Shown piece after piece: positions 45,623-53,797 of a stretch of DNA of 64,000 nt. Each line of letters opens with the position of its first letter. The stretch's first letter is position 1. The DNA is from Thermocoleostomius sinensis A174 (GTDB taxonomy: Bacteria > Cyanobacteriota > Cyanobacteriia > Elainellales > Elainellaceae): positions 2,023,026 to 2,087,025 of the forward strand of contig NZ_CP113797.1 of NCBI RefSeq assembly GCF_026802175.1, in the 5' to 3' direction. A program made the position numbers and the translations under genes. The notes beneath the pieces were generated by a model that worked only from the letters and a program-made list of their open reading frames with translations, searched no databases and was not told where the DNA came from.

Positions 45623-45664
45623 GAAGCTGAGGCATAATGGTCAAACTGAGCCTTCAGCTTTTTT
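45623..45664 (+). terminator. Terminator-like hairpin abutting the next start codon
   Basis: AAGCTGA-GGC (45624-45633) pairs with GCC-T-TCAGCTT (45650-45660), one bulged T, then a T-run to 45664. The GTG start of the glycosyltransferase gene begins four bases later. Confidence 0.75.
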
Positions 45665-45667
45665 ATT

Positions 45668-47332
45668 GTGAACACCTGCGATCGGCAGTATCGCGCAACT
45701 GCTCCGTTCTGGTTACGGCAACTGACCATTGGATTCCTGGTTTTAGGAATCTTTTTTCGCACATACAATCTCGGCGATCGTCCCTACTGGGTGGATGAAG
45801 TTACCACATCCATTCGGGTAGCAGGCTACACCAAGCAACAGGTGATCGCGCAACTGGCAGACGGACACGTGCGCACTGTGGCCGATCTCCAACGCTATCA
45901 ACGGCTTGATCCAAATAAAGATTGGTCTGATACCTGGGCGGCTTTGATTCGCAGTCCTGAACATGCTCCTCTTTACTTCCTGTTGGCTCGGCTTTGGTCT
46001 CAAATCTTTGGCTTGTCGGTTGTGGCGATGCGATCGCTTTCAGTGCTGTTGAGTGGAATATCCCTATGGTTGATGGGGAGATTCGGACAGGCATTGTTTA
46101 CATCAGCTAGCACGACCCAACTGGTTGTGTGTTTGTTTTCAGTGTCCCCTTTTTTTATAGCCTATGCGCAAGAAGCCCGTCCCTACAGTTTGTGGGTGTT
46201 GGTATTACTGAGTCAATGCATTCTGCTGCTGCGGGCTGTGCGCTTTTCCGATCGGTTGAGTTGGCTAAGCTATGGTCTCAGTGCAGTGGTGGGGCTTTAT
46301 ACTTCACTGCTGACTGGGCTGGTGCTGGTAGGACATGGCGTGTATGTGGCGTGGTTGGCAGGCTGGCAATTGACCCGAACTCTGCGCTGGTTTCTGTTGA
46401 TATTGACCGCAACGATGCTGTTATTTTTGCCGTGGTTGTGGGTGATTGTCCAACACTGGCGATCGCTGCAAGCAAACACTACTTGGATGCGAGAACCAAT
46501 CAATCCCTTAGTACGGGTAGCAGTTTGGTTATACAGTCTCGCTCTTGTGGTATTAGATGTTCCGCTTTCTACCTCATTTGGTGTTGATACAATTGTTCAG
46601 ACTTTGGCTGCCATTTTGATTCTTGGATTAATCAGCTTTGGCATCTATCATCTTTATGCCCATGGTTCCAAGCAAGTGAGCTTATTTGTGCTAACGACGT
46701 TCACATCGGTTCCATTGGCATTAATTGCAATTGATAGCTTAGTGAATGGACAAGCAGCAGCTACTCCACGGTATTTAATTCCTTCCCAATTAGCAGGATT
46801 ATGGGCAATGGCCGCTTGGTTGGAAAACGATCGCCATCCAGAAGCGGCCCGATCGGCGAAGGAGGCTAGTCTTCGACAAAGAATTATCAGACGATTTCTT
46901 ATCGCCTTAATGTTTACTATTAGTATCTATTCCTGTATCAACAACTTAGACCGCTCGCCGGACTACCTGAAAGGACAGAATTGGAATAATGCAGCCATCG
47001 CAGCCATTATCCACCAAGCGCAACCTGTGCAACTTTTAGCAGAAGCAGAAACCACGATCGATCTAGTATCGTTGAGTCATAATTTGGTTCCATCGATCGA
47101 CATCCAAATCTTGCCTTCAGTAGAATGGCTATTCACCCATTCGATTCAACCAGAAACCTGCCGAAGCTTACTTCTGATCAACCCTTCAGACCCACTGAAG
47201 CAAACGCTACAACACCAAGATTGGAGCTTAGATAAGCAGTATCAATCGCCTGCAAAGCTGTTCCATCCAACTGAGTTTACCTTGTGGCGACTTAGCTATC
47301 CTCAGACAGATTGTCGAACCGGTTCTCAGTGA
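45668..47332 (+). CDS. GT39/PMT-like membrane glycosyltransferase
   Basis: 554 residues with ten or more hydrophobic helices. The N-terminal loop FFRTYNLGDRPYWVDEVTTS carries the conserved DE pair typical of dolichyl/polyprenyl-phosphate sugar transferases (ArnT/PMT class), and RSPEHAPLYFLLARLWSQIFG, ARPYSLWVLVLLSQ and TPRYLIPSQLAGLWAM are family-like. Such enzymes move a sugar from a lipid carrier to an acceptor on the outer face of the membrane. The acceptor is unknown. The GTG start sits right after a terminator hairpin and has no clear ribosome site. It converges on coaT. Confidence 0.8.
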   Translation: MNTCDRQYRATAPFWLRQLTIGFLVLGIFFRTYNLGDRPYWVDEVTTSIRVAGYTKQQVIAQLADGHVRTVADLQRYQRLDPNKDWSDTWAALIRSPEHAPLYFLLARLWSQIFGLSVVAMRSLSVLLSGISLWLMGRFGQALFTSASTTQLVVCLFSVSPFFIAYAQEARPYSLWVLVLLSQCILLLRAVRFSDRLSWLSYGLSAVVGLYTSLLTGLVLVGHGVYVAWLAGWQLTRTLRWFLLILTATMLLFLPWLWVIVQHWRSLQANTTWMREPINPLVRVAVWLYSLALVVLDVPLSTSFGVDTIVQTLAAILILGLISFGIYHLYAHGSKQVSLFVLTTFTSVPLALIAIDSLVNGQAAATPRYLIPSQLAGLWAMAAWLENDRHPEAARSAKEASLRQRIIRRFLIALMFTISIYSCINNLDRSPDYLKGQNWNNAAIAAIIHQAQPVQLLAEAETTIDLVSLSHNLVPSIDIQILPSVEWLFTHSIQPETCRSLLLINPSDPLKQTLQHQDWSLDKQYQSPAKLFHPTEFTLWRLSYPQTDCRTGSQ

Positions 47333-47360
47333 TCTTCTATCGCAGTAATCTTCTATCGCA
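47332..47360. repeat. 13-bp direct repeat between convergent genes
   Basis: ATCTTCTATCGCA occurs at 47332-47344 and 47348-47360. The second copy contains the coaT stop codon. Confidence 0.7.
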
Positions 47361-49296
47361 ACAGTCGCAGGCCGCTAAGCGTCACCAAGACGGTTGAGCC
47401 TTCGTGCCCAATCACGCCCAATGGTAAATTGATGCCACCGACAAAATTGGCGACGATCAGCACGGCAATGAAGCTGAGGGCAAAGACAATGTTTTGTTTC
47501 ACAATGCGTTGCGATCGCTTACCTAGTTGCACCGCCGCCGCAATTCGTTCGAGGCGATCGGACATCAGCACAATATCAGCCGTTTCTAGGGCCACATCAC
47601 TGCCCGCTACGCCCATGGCAATCCCCACCGAGGCTTGGGCCAACGCAGGTGCATCGTTGATGCCATCCCCCACCATCGCCACCGCGCCATATTGTTGCTG
47701 AAGTTGGCGGATTAGAGACAGTTTGTCTTCCGGCAACAGATTGGCATACACGCGATCGATCCCTACGGTTGCTGCCACGCTATCTGCCGTTGCCTGATTA
47801 TCTCCAGTCAGCATGATTGGCACAAGCCCAAGCGTTTTTAAGTGCGTAATGGTTCCGGTGGCTTCCGGTCGCACCCGATCGGCAATGGCAATTAGCCCCA
47901 ATATCTGATCTGCTTGCGCCACCCACACGACGGTTTTTCCTGCCTGCTGCAATTGCTCGCTTCGAGCTTGCAACGTTGGGGGACAGGCTGAATTGTATGC
48001 CTGCACAAATTGCCACTGCCCTACCGCTGTCGGTTGGCGATCGAGCCATCCCAAAATCCCCTGACCGGGAAAAGCCTGAATAGTGGTTGGGGTATCGAGC
48101 TTGGTTAACACGGTGTCTGGAGACGAGAGTTGTTCCTCAAGCTGGGTTTGAGCCGCCGTCACGATCGCCTGCCCGATCGGGTGTTCTGAATAGGCTTCCA
48201 GCTTGGCTGCGACTTGCAACACTTGACATTCCGAGTAGCCAGGGGCAGGAATCACCTGATCCACATCCGGTTGTCCGGTGGTCAGGGTTCCAGTTTTATC
48301 GAAGGCGATCGCCTTGATTCGGCCAATTTGCTCTAATTGCGCTCCGTTTTTAAACAAAATGCCTTGTTTGGCTCCATTGGCTATTCCTGAAAGCAGCGTG
48401 GGCATAATGGCTGCCATCAAGGCACAGGGCGAGGCCACTACCAAAAAAATCAGGGCGCGATAGATCGTTGTTTCCCAATTCCAGTTCCCCAGCAGCGGCG
48501 GCAATACGGCCAATAGGATGCCTACGATAACAACGACGCGAGCATAGCCGCGTTCAAATCGCTCGATGAATTGCTGTGAGGGGGGCGTTTCGGTTTTAGC
48601 TTGCTCTACTAAGCGAATCACTCGTTGAATCAGGCTACTTTCTGGCGGCTGATGCAGCGTTAGTTTGAGGGCACCGTTGCCGTTCAATGTGCCGGCAAAG
48701 ACTTCATCGCCGATCGTCTTTTCGACAGGAATAGATTCCCCGGTAATGGCGGCTTGGTTGAGAGTGCTATAGCCTTCGCTGATGTGGGCATCGGTTGGAA
48801 TCAATTCGCCTGGTCGTACCAAAATGGTGTCACCTACTTGCAATTGGGCAATCGGTACCTCTTGCGTTTGTCCATTCGGTTGGAGTAACCGCGCCGTATC
48901 AGGTGTTAAACTCATCAACCCGCGGATACTACGATCGGTCCGCTGCATGGCATAGCCTTCTAAGGCTCCGCTGATGGCAAAAATTAAAATCAGCACTGCT
49001 CCGTCAATGATCAAAAAATACTCCTGCCGCCACACCCCCAGTCCAGCGGCTCCCAAAGCAGCTACAATCATCAACAAATCTACATCCAGTTCTTGTTCCT
49101 GAACTAGCGTTGTTACTCCTGCTCGCGCACTGTCATAGCCTCCAATCACATATGCTGCCGCCAGAATGAGCAACGCTAGCCCGATCCAGTTGGCATATAG
49201 CGCCAGCCACCCGAAAGCCACCAAGACAGCACACAAGATGGCTGCCAGCGCATCGGTATGATTCGTTGCAAATACTCTGAAGCGAGAGAGAGTCAT
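47353..49296 (-). CDS. coaT: Cobalt-exporting P1B-type ATPase CoaT
   Basis: 647 residues from ATG 49296; the frame extends to 49356 but that would cross the operator. Motifs: TGES (185-188), SPC in the metal-site helix (289-291), DKTGTLT (333-339), SEHPIGQAIV, TGDN, and GDGINDAPALAQASVGIAMG. There is no N-terminal metal-binding domain and the helix near the C-terminus has HEGST. SPC plus HEG(S/G)T and no N-terminal domain mark the P1B-4 group, which exports cobalt (and in some species iron or zinc). The divergent MerR/precorrin-isomerase regulator gene is CoaR's partner arrangement in Synechocystis, which supports cobalt. Confidence 0.92.
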   Translation of the reverse strand: MTLSRFRVFATNHTDALAAILCAVLVAFGWLALYANWIGLALLILAAAYVIGGYDSARAGVTTLVQEQELDVDLLMIVAALGAAGLGVWRQEYFLIIDGAVLILIFAISGALEGYAMQRTDRSIRGLMSLTPDTARLLQPNGQTQEVPIAQLQVGDTILVRPGELIPTDAHISEGYSTLNQAAITGESIPVEKTIGDEVFAGTLNGNGALKLTLHQPPESSLIQRVIRLVEQAKTETPPSQQFIERFERGYARVVVIVGILLAVLPPLLGNWNWETTIYRALIFLVVASPCALMAAIMPTLLSGIANGAKQGILFKNGAQLEQIGRIKAIAFDKTGTLTTGQPDVDQVIPAPGYSECQVLQVAAKLEAYSEHPIGQAIVTAAQTQLEEQLSSPDTVLTKLDTPTTIQAFPGQGILGWLDRQPTAVGQWQFVQAYNSACPPTLQARSEQLQQAGKTVVWVAQADQILGLIAIADRVRPEATGTITHLKTLGLVPIMLTGDNQATADSVAATVGIDRVYANLLPEDKLSLIRQLQQQYGAVAMVGDGINDAPALAQASVGIAMGVAGSDVALETADIVLMSDRLERIAAAVQLGKRSQRIVKQNIVFALSFIAVLIVANFVGGINLPLGVIGHEGSTVLVTLSGLRLLR

Positions 49297-49324
49297 GAGC
49301 CATATAAATGCAATCAACTCTCTT

Positions 49325-49356
49325 ACGCTAAACCTTGACATTAATGTTAAGGTCAA
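49325..49356 (-). promoter_or_regulatory. CoaR operator and coaT promoter
   Basis: A near-perfect dyad, half-sites ACCTTGACAT and ATGTTAAGGT around TA, covers 49332-49353. Read leftward, TTGACC (49356-49351) and TAGCGT (49330-49325) are spaced by 20 bp, the elongated spacing typical of MerR-type promoters, with the dyad in the spacer. This fits CoaR-activated coaT transcription. Confidence 0.85.
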
Positions 49357-49376
49357 GCAATCAGGACAGGAGAATC

Positions 49377-50468
49377 ATGAACGGATTAACCATTACGCAA
49401 CTGACACAAGCAGTGGGTAACGTCACGCCTCGAATGGTGCGGCACTATCACCAGTTGGGGTTGATGCCCCAACCTAATCGATCGGACAGTAACTACCGTT
49501 TATATTCCCAGCAAGATGTGCAACGGCTGAAGCGAATTGTGGCCTTGAAACAGCAAGGGTTTCAACTATCGCACATTCGCAAATTGTTAGAGGCGGATGC
49601 CGAAATTGAACCGACTCAACAGTTAATGGATCAGTTACAGCAACAATATCGCACGGTGATTCAACAGATGACTCATCTACGCCAAACGGCAGCCGCCTTG
49701 GAAGGACTGTTGGGGCGCGATCGATCGTGTCAAACCGTACAAGCAGAAGCCATTGCTCAGCTAAAACAATTGGAAGTGGAAACGCAAGCAGGTCTAGAGG
49801 AACTATGGAATGGCTTGGATGCGCAGGTGCATCAGCATCCTGAACAATTTCAGGAGTCATTGCAGCGGCTCTTGCCTCTGAGTCGATCGGACATTGAAAC
49901 CGATTTGTTGGCAAACTTGGTGCTGGCCTGTGGTGATGTTAGTTTGGTGTCGTTTGTGCGGCTGAGTCGCGAACCAGAACGCCATGCCATTGCGGCTGCC
50001 CGATCGGCGCTCAAAGCAGGCTGTTCAATCATTGTAGACAGCGCGATAGTAGCCAGTGCCCTCGATCAAACTCGTCTAGCCCATCTAGGCTGCACCGTCA
50101 CAGCGCTGATCAATAATCCTCACATCCACAGCGCAGACGAGGCAGAACAGGCGTTTTGGCACGATGTCACGCTGAAACAACAGCTTCGGCAGCTTGCCAA
50201 TGGAGCAATCGTGATCATTGGTTATGCTCCTTCGGTTCTTTTAGCGACCTGTGAAGCTATTACTCACCAAATTCAGCCTGCTTTAGTTATTGGCATGCCG
50301 ATCGGCTTTAGTCATGCTCCTGCGGCAAAGCGTCAACTAATGCGACTGCCAGTTCCTTACATCACGATCGAAGGGACGATGGGCGGTGGGCTATTGGCGG
50401 CTGTGGCCTTGAATGCACTAGTACAGTCCTTGATGGAGAAACCTGATTGTCATTGTTATTTAAGCTGA
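49377..50468 (+). CDS. coaR: Cobalt-responsive MerR-type regulator CoaR with precorrin isomerase-like domain
   Basis: 363 residues from ATG 49377, with GGAGA a few bases upstream. N-terminal MerR helix-turn-helix: TITQLTQAVGNVTPRMVRHYHQLGLMP and QDVQRLKRIVALKQQGFQLSHIRKLL (~1-70). After a coiled linker, the C-terminal ~200 residues resemble precorrin-8X methylmutase (CbiC/CobH): IVDSAIVASALDQTRL, VIIGYAPSVLLATCEAI, VIGMPIGFSHAPAAKR. The protein ends in CHCYLS, the Cys-His-Cys motif needed for cobalt sensing in Synechocystis CoaR. It should activate coaT when cobalt is high. All expected parts are present. Confidence 0.93.
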   Translation: MNGLTITQLTQAVGNVTPRMVRHYHQLGLMPQPNRSDSNYRLYSQQDVQRLKRIVALKQQGFQLSHIRKLLEADAEIEPTQQLMDQLQQQYRTVIQQMTHLRQTAAALEGLLGRDRSCQTVQAEAIAQLKQLEVETQAGLEELWNGLDAQVHQHPEQFQESLQRLLPLSRSDIETDLLANLVLACGDVSLVSFVRLSREPERHAIAAARSALKAGCSIIVDSAIVASALDQTRLAHLGCTVTALINNPHIHSADEAEQAFWHDVTLKQQLRQLANGAIVIIGYAPSVLLATCEAITHQIQPALVIGMPIGFSHAPAAKRQLMRLPVPYITIEGTMGGGLLAAVALNALVQSLMEKPDCHCYLS

Positions 50469-50489
50469 TTGCCCTCAATTAGTTTCTCT

Positions 50490-50678
50490 CTAGTCTGCAT
50501 CCGAGGCAGGTCGATCGCGTTCTTCTCCGGTGGCTAAAATCTGAAAAACTGTCCAACCAATGCGAGCAATTAAAAAGACAGCGGCAATCAGAATCAGAGG
50601 AGCAAGAGCAGAAAAAGGCGCAACCAGCAGCAGGAGCAATAATCCCAGCAGGGCGATCGTTGTAATGGAGTTTCGCAT
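50490..50678 (-). CDS. Small hydrophobic membrane protein
   Basis: 62 residues from ATG 50678 (67 from 50693). Almost all hydrophobic over residues 4-45 (LLGLLLLLLVAPFSALAPLILIAAVFLIARIG), then a polar acidic/basic tail ATGEERDRPASDAD. Two membrane helices are likely. It has no recognised family. It converges with coaR with a 21-bp gap. Hydrophobic small frames occur by chance, so confidence is moderate. Confidence 0.5.
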   Translation of the reverse strand: MRNSITTIALLGLLLLLLVAPFSALAPLILIAAVFLIARIGWTVFQILATGEERDRPASDAD

Positions 50679-50968
50679 GACCAGATTTTCCAACGCTTTT
50701 TTCAGCCTAAACAGTGGAAATTACACTGACCTCCTACTTAGGGACTGTTTTAAGTGGCTATTTGGGTAACGACTGGCTTGATCACTTGAACGGTTTTATC
50801 AAGATGATAGATTGAAGACAACATGAATTTGATGAATTTGTCTACATCACAAACTGTAACGGCTTCCGAATAGAAGCTTAAACTTGGCGGTGGTCTTGAA
50901 AGGGCATGGTAACGTGAAAATGACAATAGGATTCTGCTGTTGATTGAAGCTTGCAGGAGGCTTTACTT

Positions 50969-51448
50969 ATGGTTCAAACTCCACCCCCTCCCTCGATAAC
51001 ACCGCGTCAGATGAACTTGTTGCGCATTGTGACGGCTATGGCGTGGTCGGACGGAGAATTGGCGCAGGAAGAAGTAGATGTGATGCTCGATCGCTTCAGT
51101 GGATTGTTTGCAACCGAAGCCACCCAGCAACAACAGTTACGCCAAGAACTGCGCGATTATATGATGCAGAACATCCCGCTAGAGGAATTAACCGCTAAGC
51201 TGCAAACTCAAGAAGAGCGAGAACTAGTGCTGCGTTTAGGCTATGAGGTGATTTGCTCGAGCGCTCGCACTCCTGACGAAGACAATATTAATGATGAAGA
51301 AGCGGCTGCCTATCAAAAACTGGTAGATTTGCTAGGGCTATCTCCTGAAACCGCCCAGCGAGTGATTGCTGAAGCAGAAGAAATCCTCAACACGGATGAG
51401 AACCTCATCGATAGCCTAACTCGGCAGTTACAGCAGTTCATGCAATAG
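50969..51448 (+). CDS. TerB-family (tellurite-resistance-like) protein
   Basis: 159 residues from ATG 50969, chosen because CAGGAGG (50954-50960) ends 8 bp upstream. The all-helical TerB fold is visible in MNLLRIVTAMAWSDGELAQEEVDVMLDRF, RELVLRLGYEVICSSARTPDEDNINDEEAAAYQKLVDLLG (read in parts) and PETAQRVIAEAEEIL. The conserved acidic residues after AWSDGELAQEE are the likely metal site. In other bacteria such proteins attach to stress or metal-response complexes. No other ter gene is here. Confidence 0.85.
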   Translation: MVQTPPPPSITPRQMNLLRIVTAMAWSDGELAQEEVDVMLDRFSGLFATEATQQQQLRQELRDYMMQNIPLEELTAKLQTQEERELVLRLGYEVICSSARTPDEDNINDEEAAAYQKLVDLLGLSPETAQRVIAEAEEILNTDENLIDSLTRQLQQFMQ

Positions 51449-51454
51449 CAAAAT

Positions 51455-51476
51455 CAGCGCCACTACAGCGCCACTA
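51455..51476. repeat. Tandem 11-bp duplication
   Basis: CAGCGCCACTA repeated twice without spacer. Confidence 0.75.
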
Positions 51477-51550
51477 AATGACAGATTAGTCAGAAGTGTT
51501 GAGGAAAAGGTGAGAGTCTATGCTGCTGGTTCATAATTGGATTGGCAGCC

Positions 51551-51572
51551 CTCGATTAACTCTCGATTAACT
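51551..51572. repeat. Tandem 11-bp duplication
   Basis: CTCGATTAACT repeated twice without spacer. Confidence 0.75.
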
Positions 51573-51664
51573 ATTGAGTTAAATCGGCAAATATTGCGAC
51601 TCTGTGCTCGCTACGTTGGTTAATGATTTGTCTTGGCATAGCTGAATTGCGATACGAATCTGAC

Positions 51665-51752
51665 TTGCCCTTCACTCTAACCCTCTCTCAATAAGGCGAG
51701 GCAGCGATCCGGTTCTCTTCTGCCGGAGGAGAAGGGTTGGGGATGAGGGCAA
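51665..51752. repeat. Dispersed palindromic intergenic repeat, copy 2
   Basis: TGCCCTTCACTCTAACCCT (left) and GAAGGGTTGGGGATGAGGGC (right) form an imperfect inverted repeat around GAGGCAGCGATCCGG. The right arm shares GGGATGAGGG with copy 1 at 41764-41849. Confidence 0.65.
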
Positions 51753-51885
51753 CTCCAACGTGAATTCGGCCACGCCTCTGTTTGAAATTGACCTCTTTAG
51801 TTGACCTCTGTCTCACTTAGATGATGTTTGTTAGACGCGAGTTAAATATTTGCCAGAATTTAAGCGATCGGGTTTAACCGTTTAA

Positions 51886-51909
51886 CTTAACAATAACCTT
51901 AACAATAGT
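51886..51909. repeat. Tandem 12-bp near-duplication
   Basis: CTTAACAATAAC followed by CTTAACAATAGT, differing in the last two bases. Confidence 0.6.
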
Positions 51910-52007
51910 CCATACAAATGAAGACCATCAAGAACATTTATGTTAATCTATATCACACTTCACCAAGGTTAAAAAACGTCGTTAATAAGTTTGAGTAATG
52001 TCAAGTG

Positions 52008-52418
52008 ATGGACTTTCTCATTCCCATTTTCAACACCATCGTCATTGCCGTGGCTGTCATTTTGCTGATGGTGGGATTGATGTCGGCTCCGTGGCCAGTG
52101 CTGCTATCCATTCTGGCGATCGGAATTTGGCTGAGTAAATGGCTAATTCGGCAGAGTCAACTGCAAGACACGCTGGATGATTTGGAAGGATTCGATCCAG
52201 CCCCATTCAACCCATCTCAGCCGTTAGCAGATGCAGATGTAGAAGTGTCATTGCCTTCTAGTGCAGAGTCGATTGACACCACGACTCTATCCTATCGAGG
52301 TGCAAGCTACAGCCCATCTCAGAATCGATCGGCAACGACGGCTCAAGACGGCGAGAATAAAGATGCGCCTGAGACAGTGCGTTCTGGCAAGTATCGCGGT
52401 GGGGTTTGGACAGCCTGA
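52008..52418 (+). CDS. Small membrane protein, unknown function
   Basis: 136 residues from ATG 52008; a GTG at 52005 precedes it. Two hydrophobic segments at the N-terminus (IFNTIVIAVAVILLMVGL and WPVLLSILAIGIWLSKWL) are followed by a ~95-residue Ser/Asp/Gln-rich tail ending in SGKYRGGVW. It may anchor something to the membrane. The tail lacks a recognised domain. It converges on futC. Confidence 0.6.
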   Translation: MDFLIPIFNTIVIAVAVILLMVGLMSAPWPVLLSILAIGIWLSKWLIRQSQLQDTLDDLEGFDPAPFNPSQPLADADVEVSLPSSAESIDTTTLSYRGASYSPSQNRSATTAQDGENKDAPETVRSGKYRGGVWTA

Positions 52419-52459
52419 GACAAGCTGTAGGGCTTATGAGGCTGATGTGTTGCTGTCAC

Positions 52460-53623
52460 CTACCTCACGGGTATATTCGTCTGTTTTGCCATTGTTCGAT
52501 CGGGTTCAGTTTCTCTAGCGGACAACGGCACAAATACTTGCAGCCGTTGGGTGTTGATGGTGACTTGTACCCGAGTGTGAATGGGTAACCTCAAACTCGC
52601 AGCGGTTCTTGCTACTAGTTCCTGTCCAGCCGAGGTTTGTAACCAGTAGCGATATTCGCGGCCCAAAAACTGCCGATCGCGGACAATAATGTCGCTAGTT
52701 TCGTCCGCCTCCAGGCTCAAATCTTCTTGTCTCACCATGAGTTCAACCTGCTCAAGCTGATCTTTCGAGCGATTACTCTGCGCTTCGATGGCATCGACGG
52801 CCGTCAGAGTCACTGGAATTTTACCAAGTACCGTTTGCCAGACCTGGTCTTGACGACAGGCTGACAAGAAATTGGCTTGCGTTACAAACTCTGCCACGAA
52901 TCGCGAGGCAGGCTGTCGATAAATCGCTTCGGGAGTGTCCAGTTGCTCTAGTTGACCGTGCCGCATCACCGCGACTCGATCGGCGATTGACAATGCCTCT
53001 TCTTGGTCATGGGTGACAAAAATAGCAGAGGTTCCTGCCGCTTTCAAAATCTCTCGCAGTTCTTGCCGCAGCCGTAGCCGCACCTGCACATCAAGGTTGC
53101 TTAGCGGTTCATCGAGCAACACCAAAAATGGATAGGGAGCCAAAGCCCGTGCTAGGGCCACCCGCTGTTGCTGTCCTCCTGACAGTTGATGAGGATATCG
53201 CTGTTCCATGCCTTGTAGACCGACGAGGGCGATCGCCTCTTGCACTCGTTGGCTGACAGTTGACCCAGGTTTTTGACGCAACCCAAACGCGATGTTTTGC
53301 TGAACGGTTAGGTGTGGAAACAAGGCATAATCTTGAAACACCATCCCCACGCCACGTTTTTCGGGAGCGACCCAAGTCCCATTTCCAGCTACAATTTGTT
53401 CGGCAATAGTGATTGAGCCGCTTTGAGGTTGCTCAAATCCAGCAATTAAGCGCAGCAGGGTCGTTTTGCCACAGCCTGATGGCCCTAGTAGTGCCAGCAA
53501 ATCTCCCTGTTGCAGGGTAAAGCTTACCGATGAGACTGCCGGACTTGCCGCAGAGGAAAATTGCTTGGTAATAGCATCTAAGCACAGAACGGCGGCTGAT
53601 TCTTGAGAACTTGGATCTGTCAT
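52460..53623 (-). CDS. futC: Ferric iron ABC transporter ATP-binding protein FutC
   Basis: 387 residues. Walker A LLGPSGCGKTTLLRL, Q-loop MVFQDYALFPHLT, signature HQLSGGQQQRVALARALA, Walker B PFLVLLDEPLSNLD, switch His in FVTHDQEEA. A C-terminal TOBE-like region (~250-370) is typical of iron/polyamine importers. FutC hydrolyses ATP to power FutB. It is read leftward, divergent from futB, and the shared 174-bp gap carries a putative Fur site. The identity as iron rather than another anion depends on the futB/futA neighbours. Confidence 0.9.
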   Translation of the reverse strand: MTDPSSQESAAVLCLDAITKQFSSAASPAVSSVSFTLQQGDLLALLGPSGCGKTTLLRLIAGFEQPQSGSITIAEQIVAGNGTWVAPEKRGVGMVFQDYALFPHLTVQQNIAFGLRQKPGSTVSQRVQEAIALVGLQGMEQRYPHQLSGGQQQRVALARALAPYPFLVLLDEPLSNLDVQVRLRLRQELREILKAAGTSAIFVTHDQEEALSIADRVAVMRHGQLEQLDTPEAIYRQPASRFVAEFVTQANFLSACRQDQVWQTVLGKIPVTLTAVDAIEAQSNRSKDQLEQVELMVRQEDLSLEADETSDIIVRDRQFLGREYRYWLQTSAGQELVARTAASLRLPIHTRVQVTINTQRLQVFVPLSARETEPDRTMAKQTNIPVR

Positions 53624-53737
53624 TGATTGAATGAAATGAGTGGGTTGAAGTAGAGGGTGGATTGGAATAGATCAATGTCAAAATAAATATCGCTAAGCGG
53701 GCGATGTTCACCATCTCGTTTTATAGTTTAAAGGCAT

Positions 53738-53754
53738 TTGCAACTCATTCTCAT
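53738..53754. promoter_or_regulatory. Putative iron-regulatory (Fur-like) site, futB/futC control region
   Basis: TTGCAACTCATTCTCAT, 43 bp upstream of futB and 115 bp upstream of futC. It differs at only two positions from the word upstream of futA (58845-58861). Fur identity is inferred. Confidence 0.55.
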
Positions 53755-53797
53755 TAAGCAACTTGATGCAGTTTATTTAGTTTAGAAGTGATTTCGC

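Larger units (their letters stand above)
51449..52007. other. Intergenic region with several repeats
   Basis: About 559 bp between the TerB gene and a small membrane-protein gene. It contains three short tandem duplications and one palindromic repeat copy (listed separately). No gene, tRNA or clear promoter was recognised. Confidence 0.6.

Noticed and set aside
47353-49296. Zinc or copper exporter (ZiaA/CtaA type)
   Set aside because: The metal motif is SPC rather than CPC, there is no N-terminal metal domain, and the divergent regulator is a CoaR.
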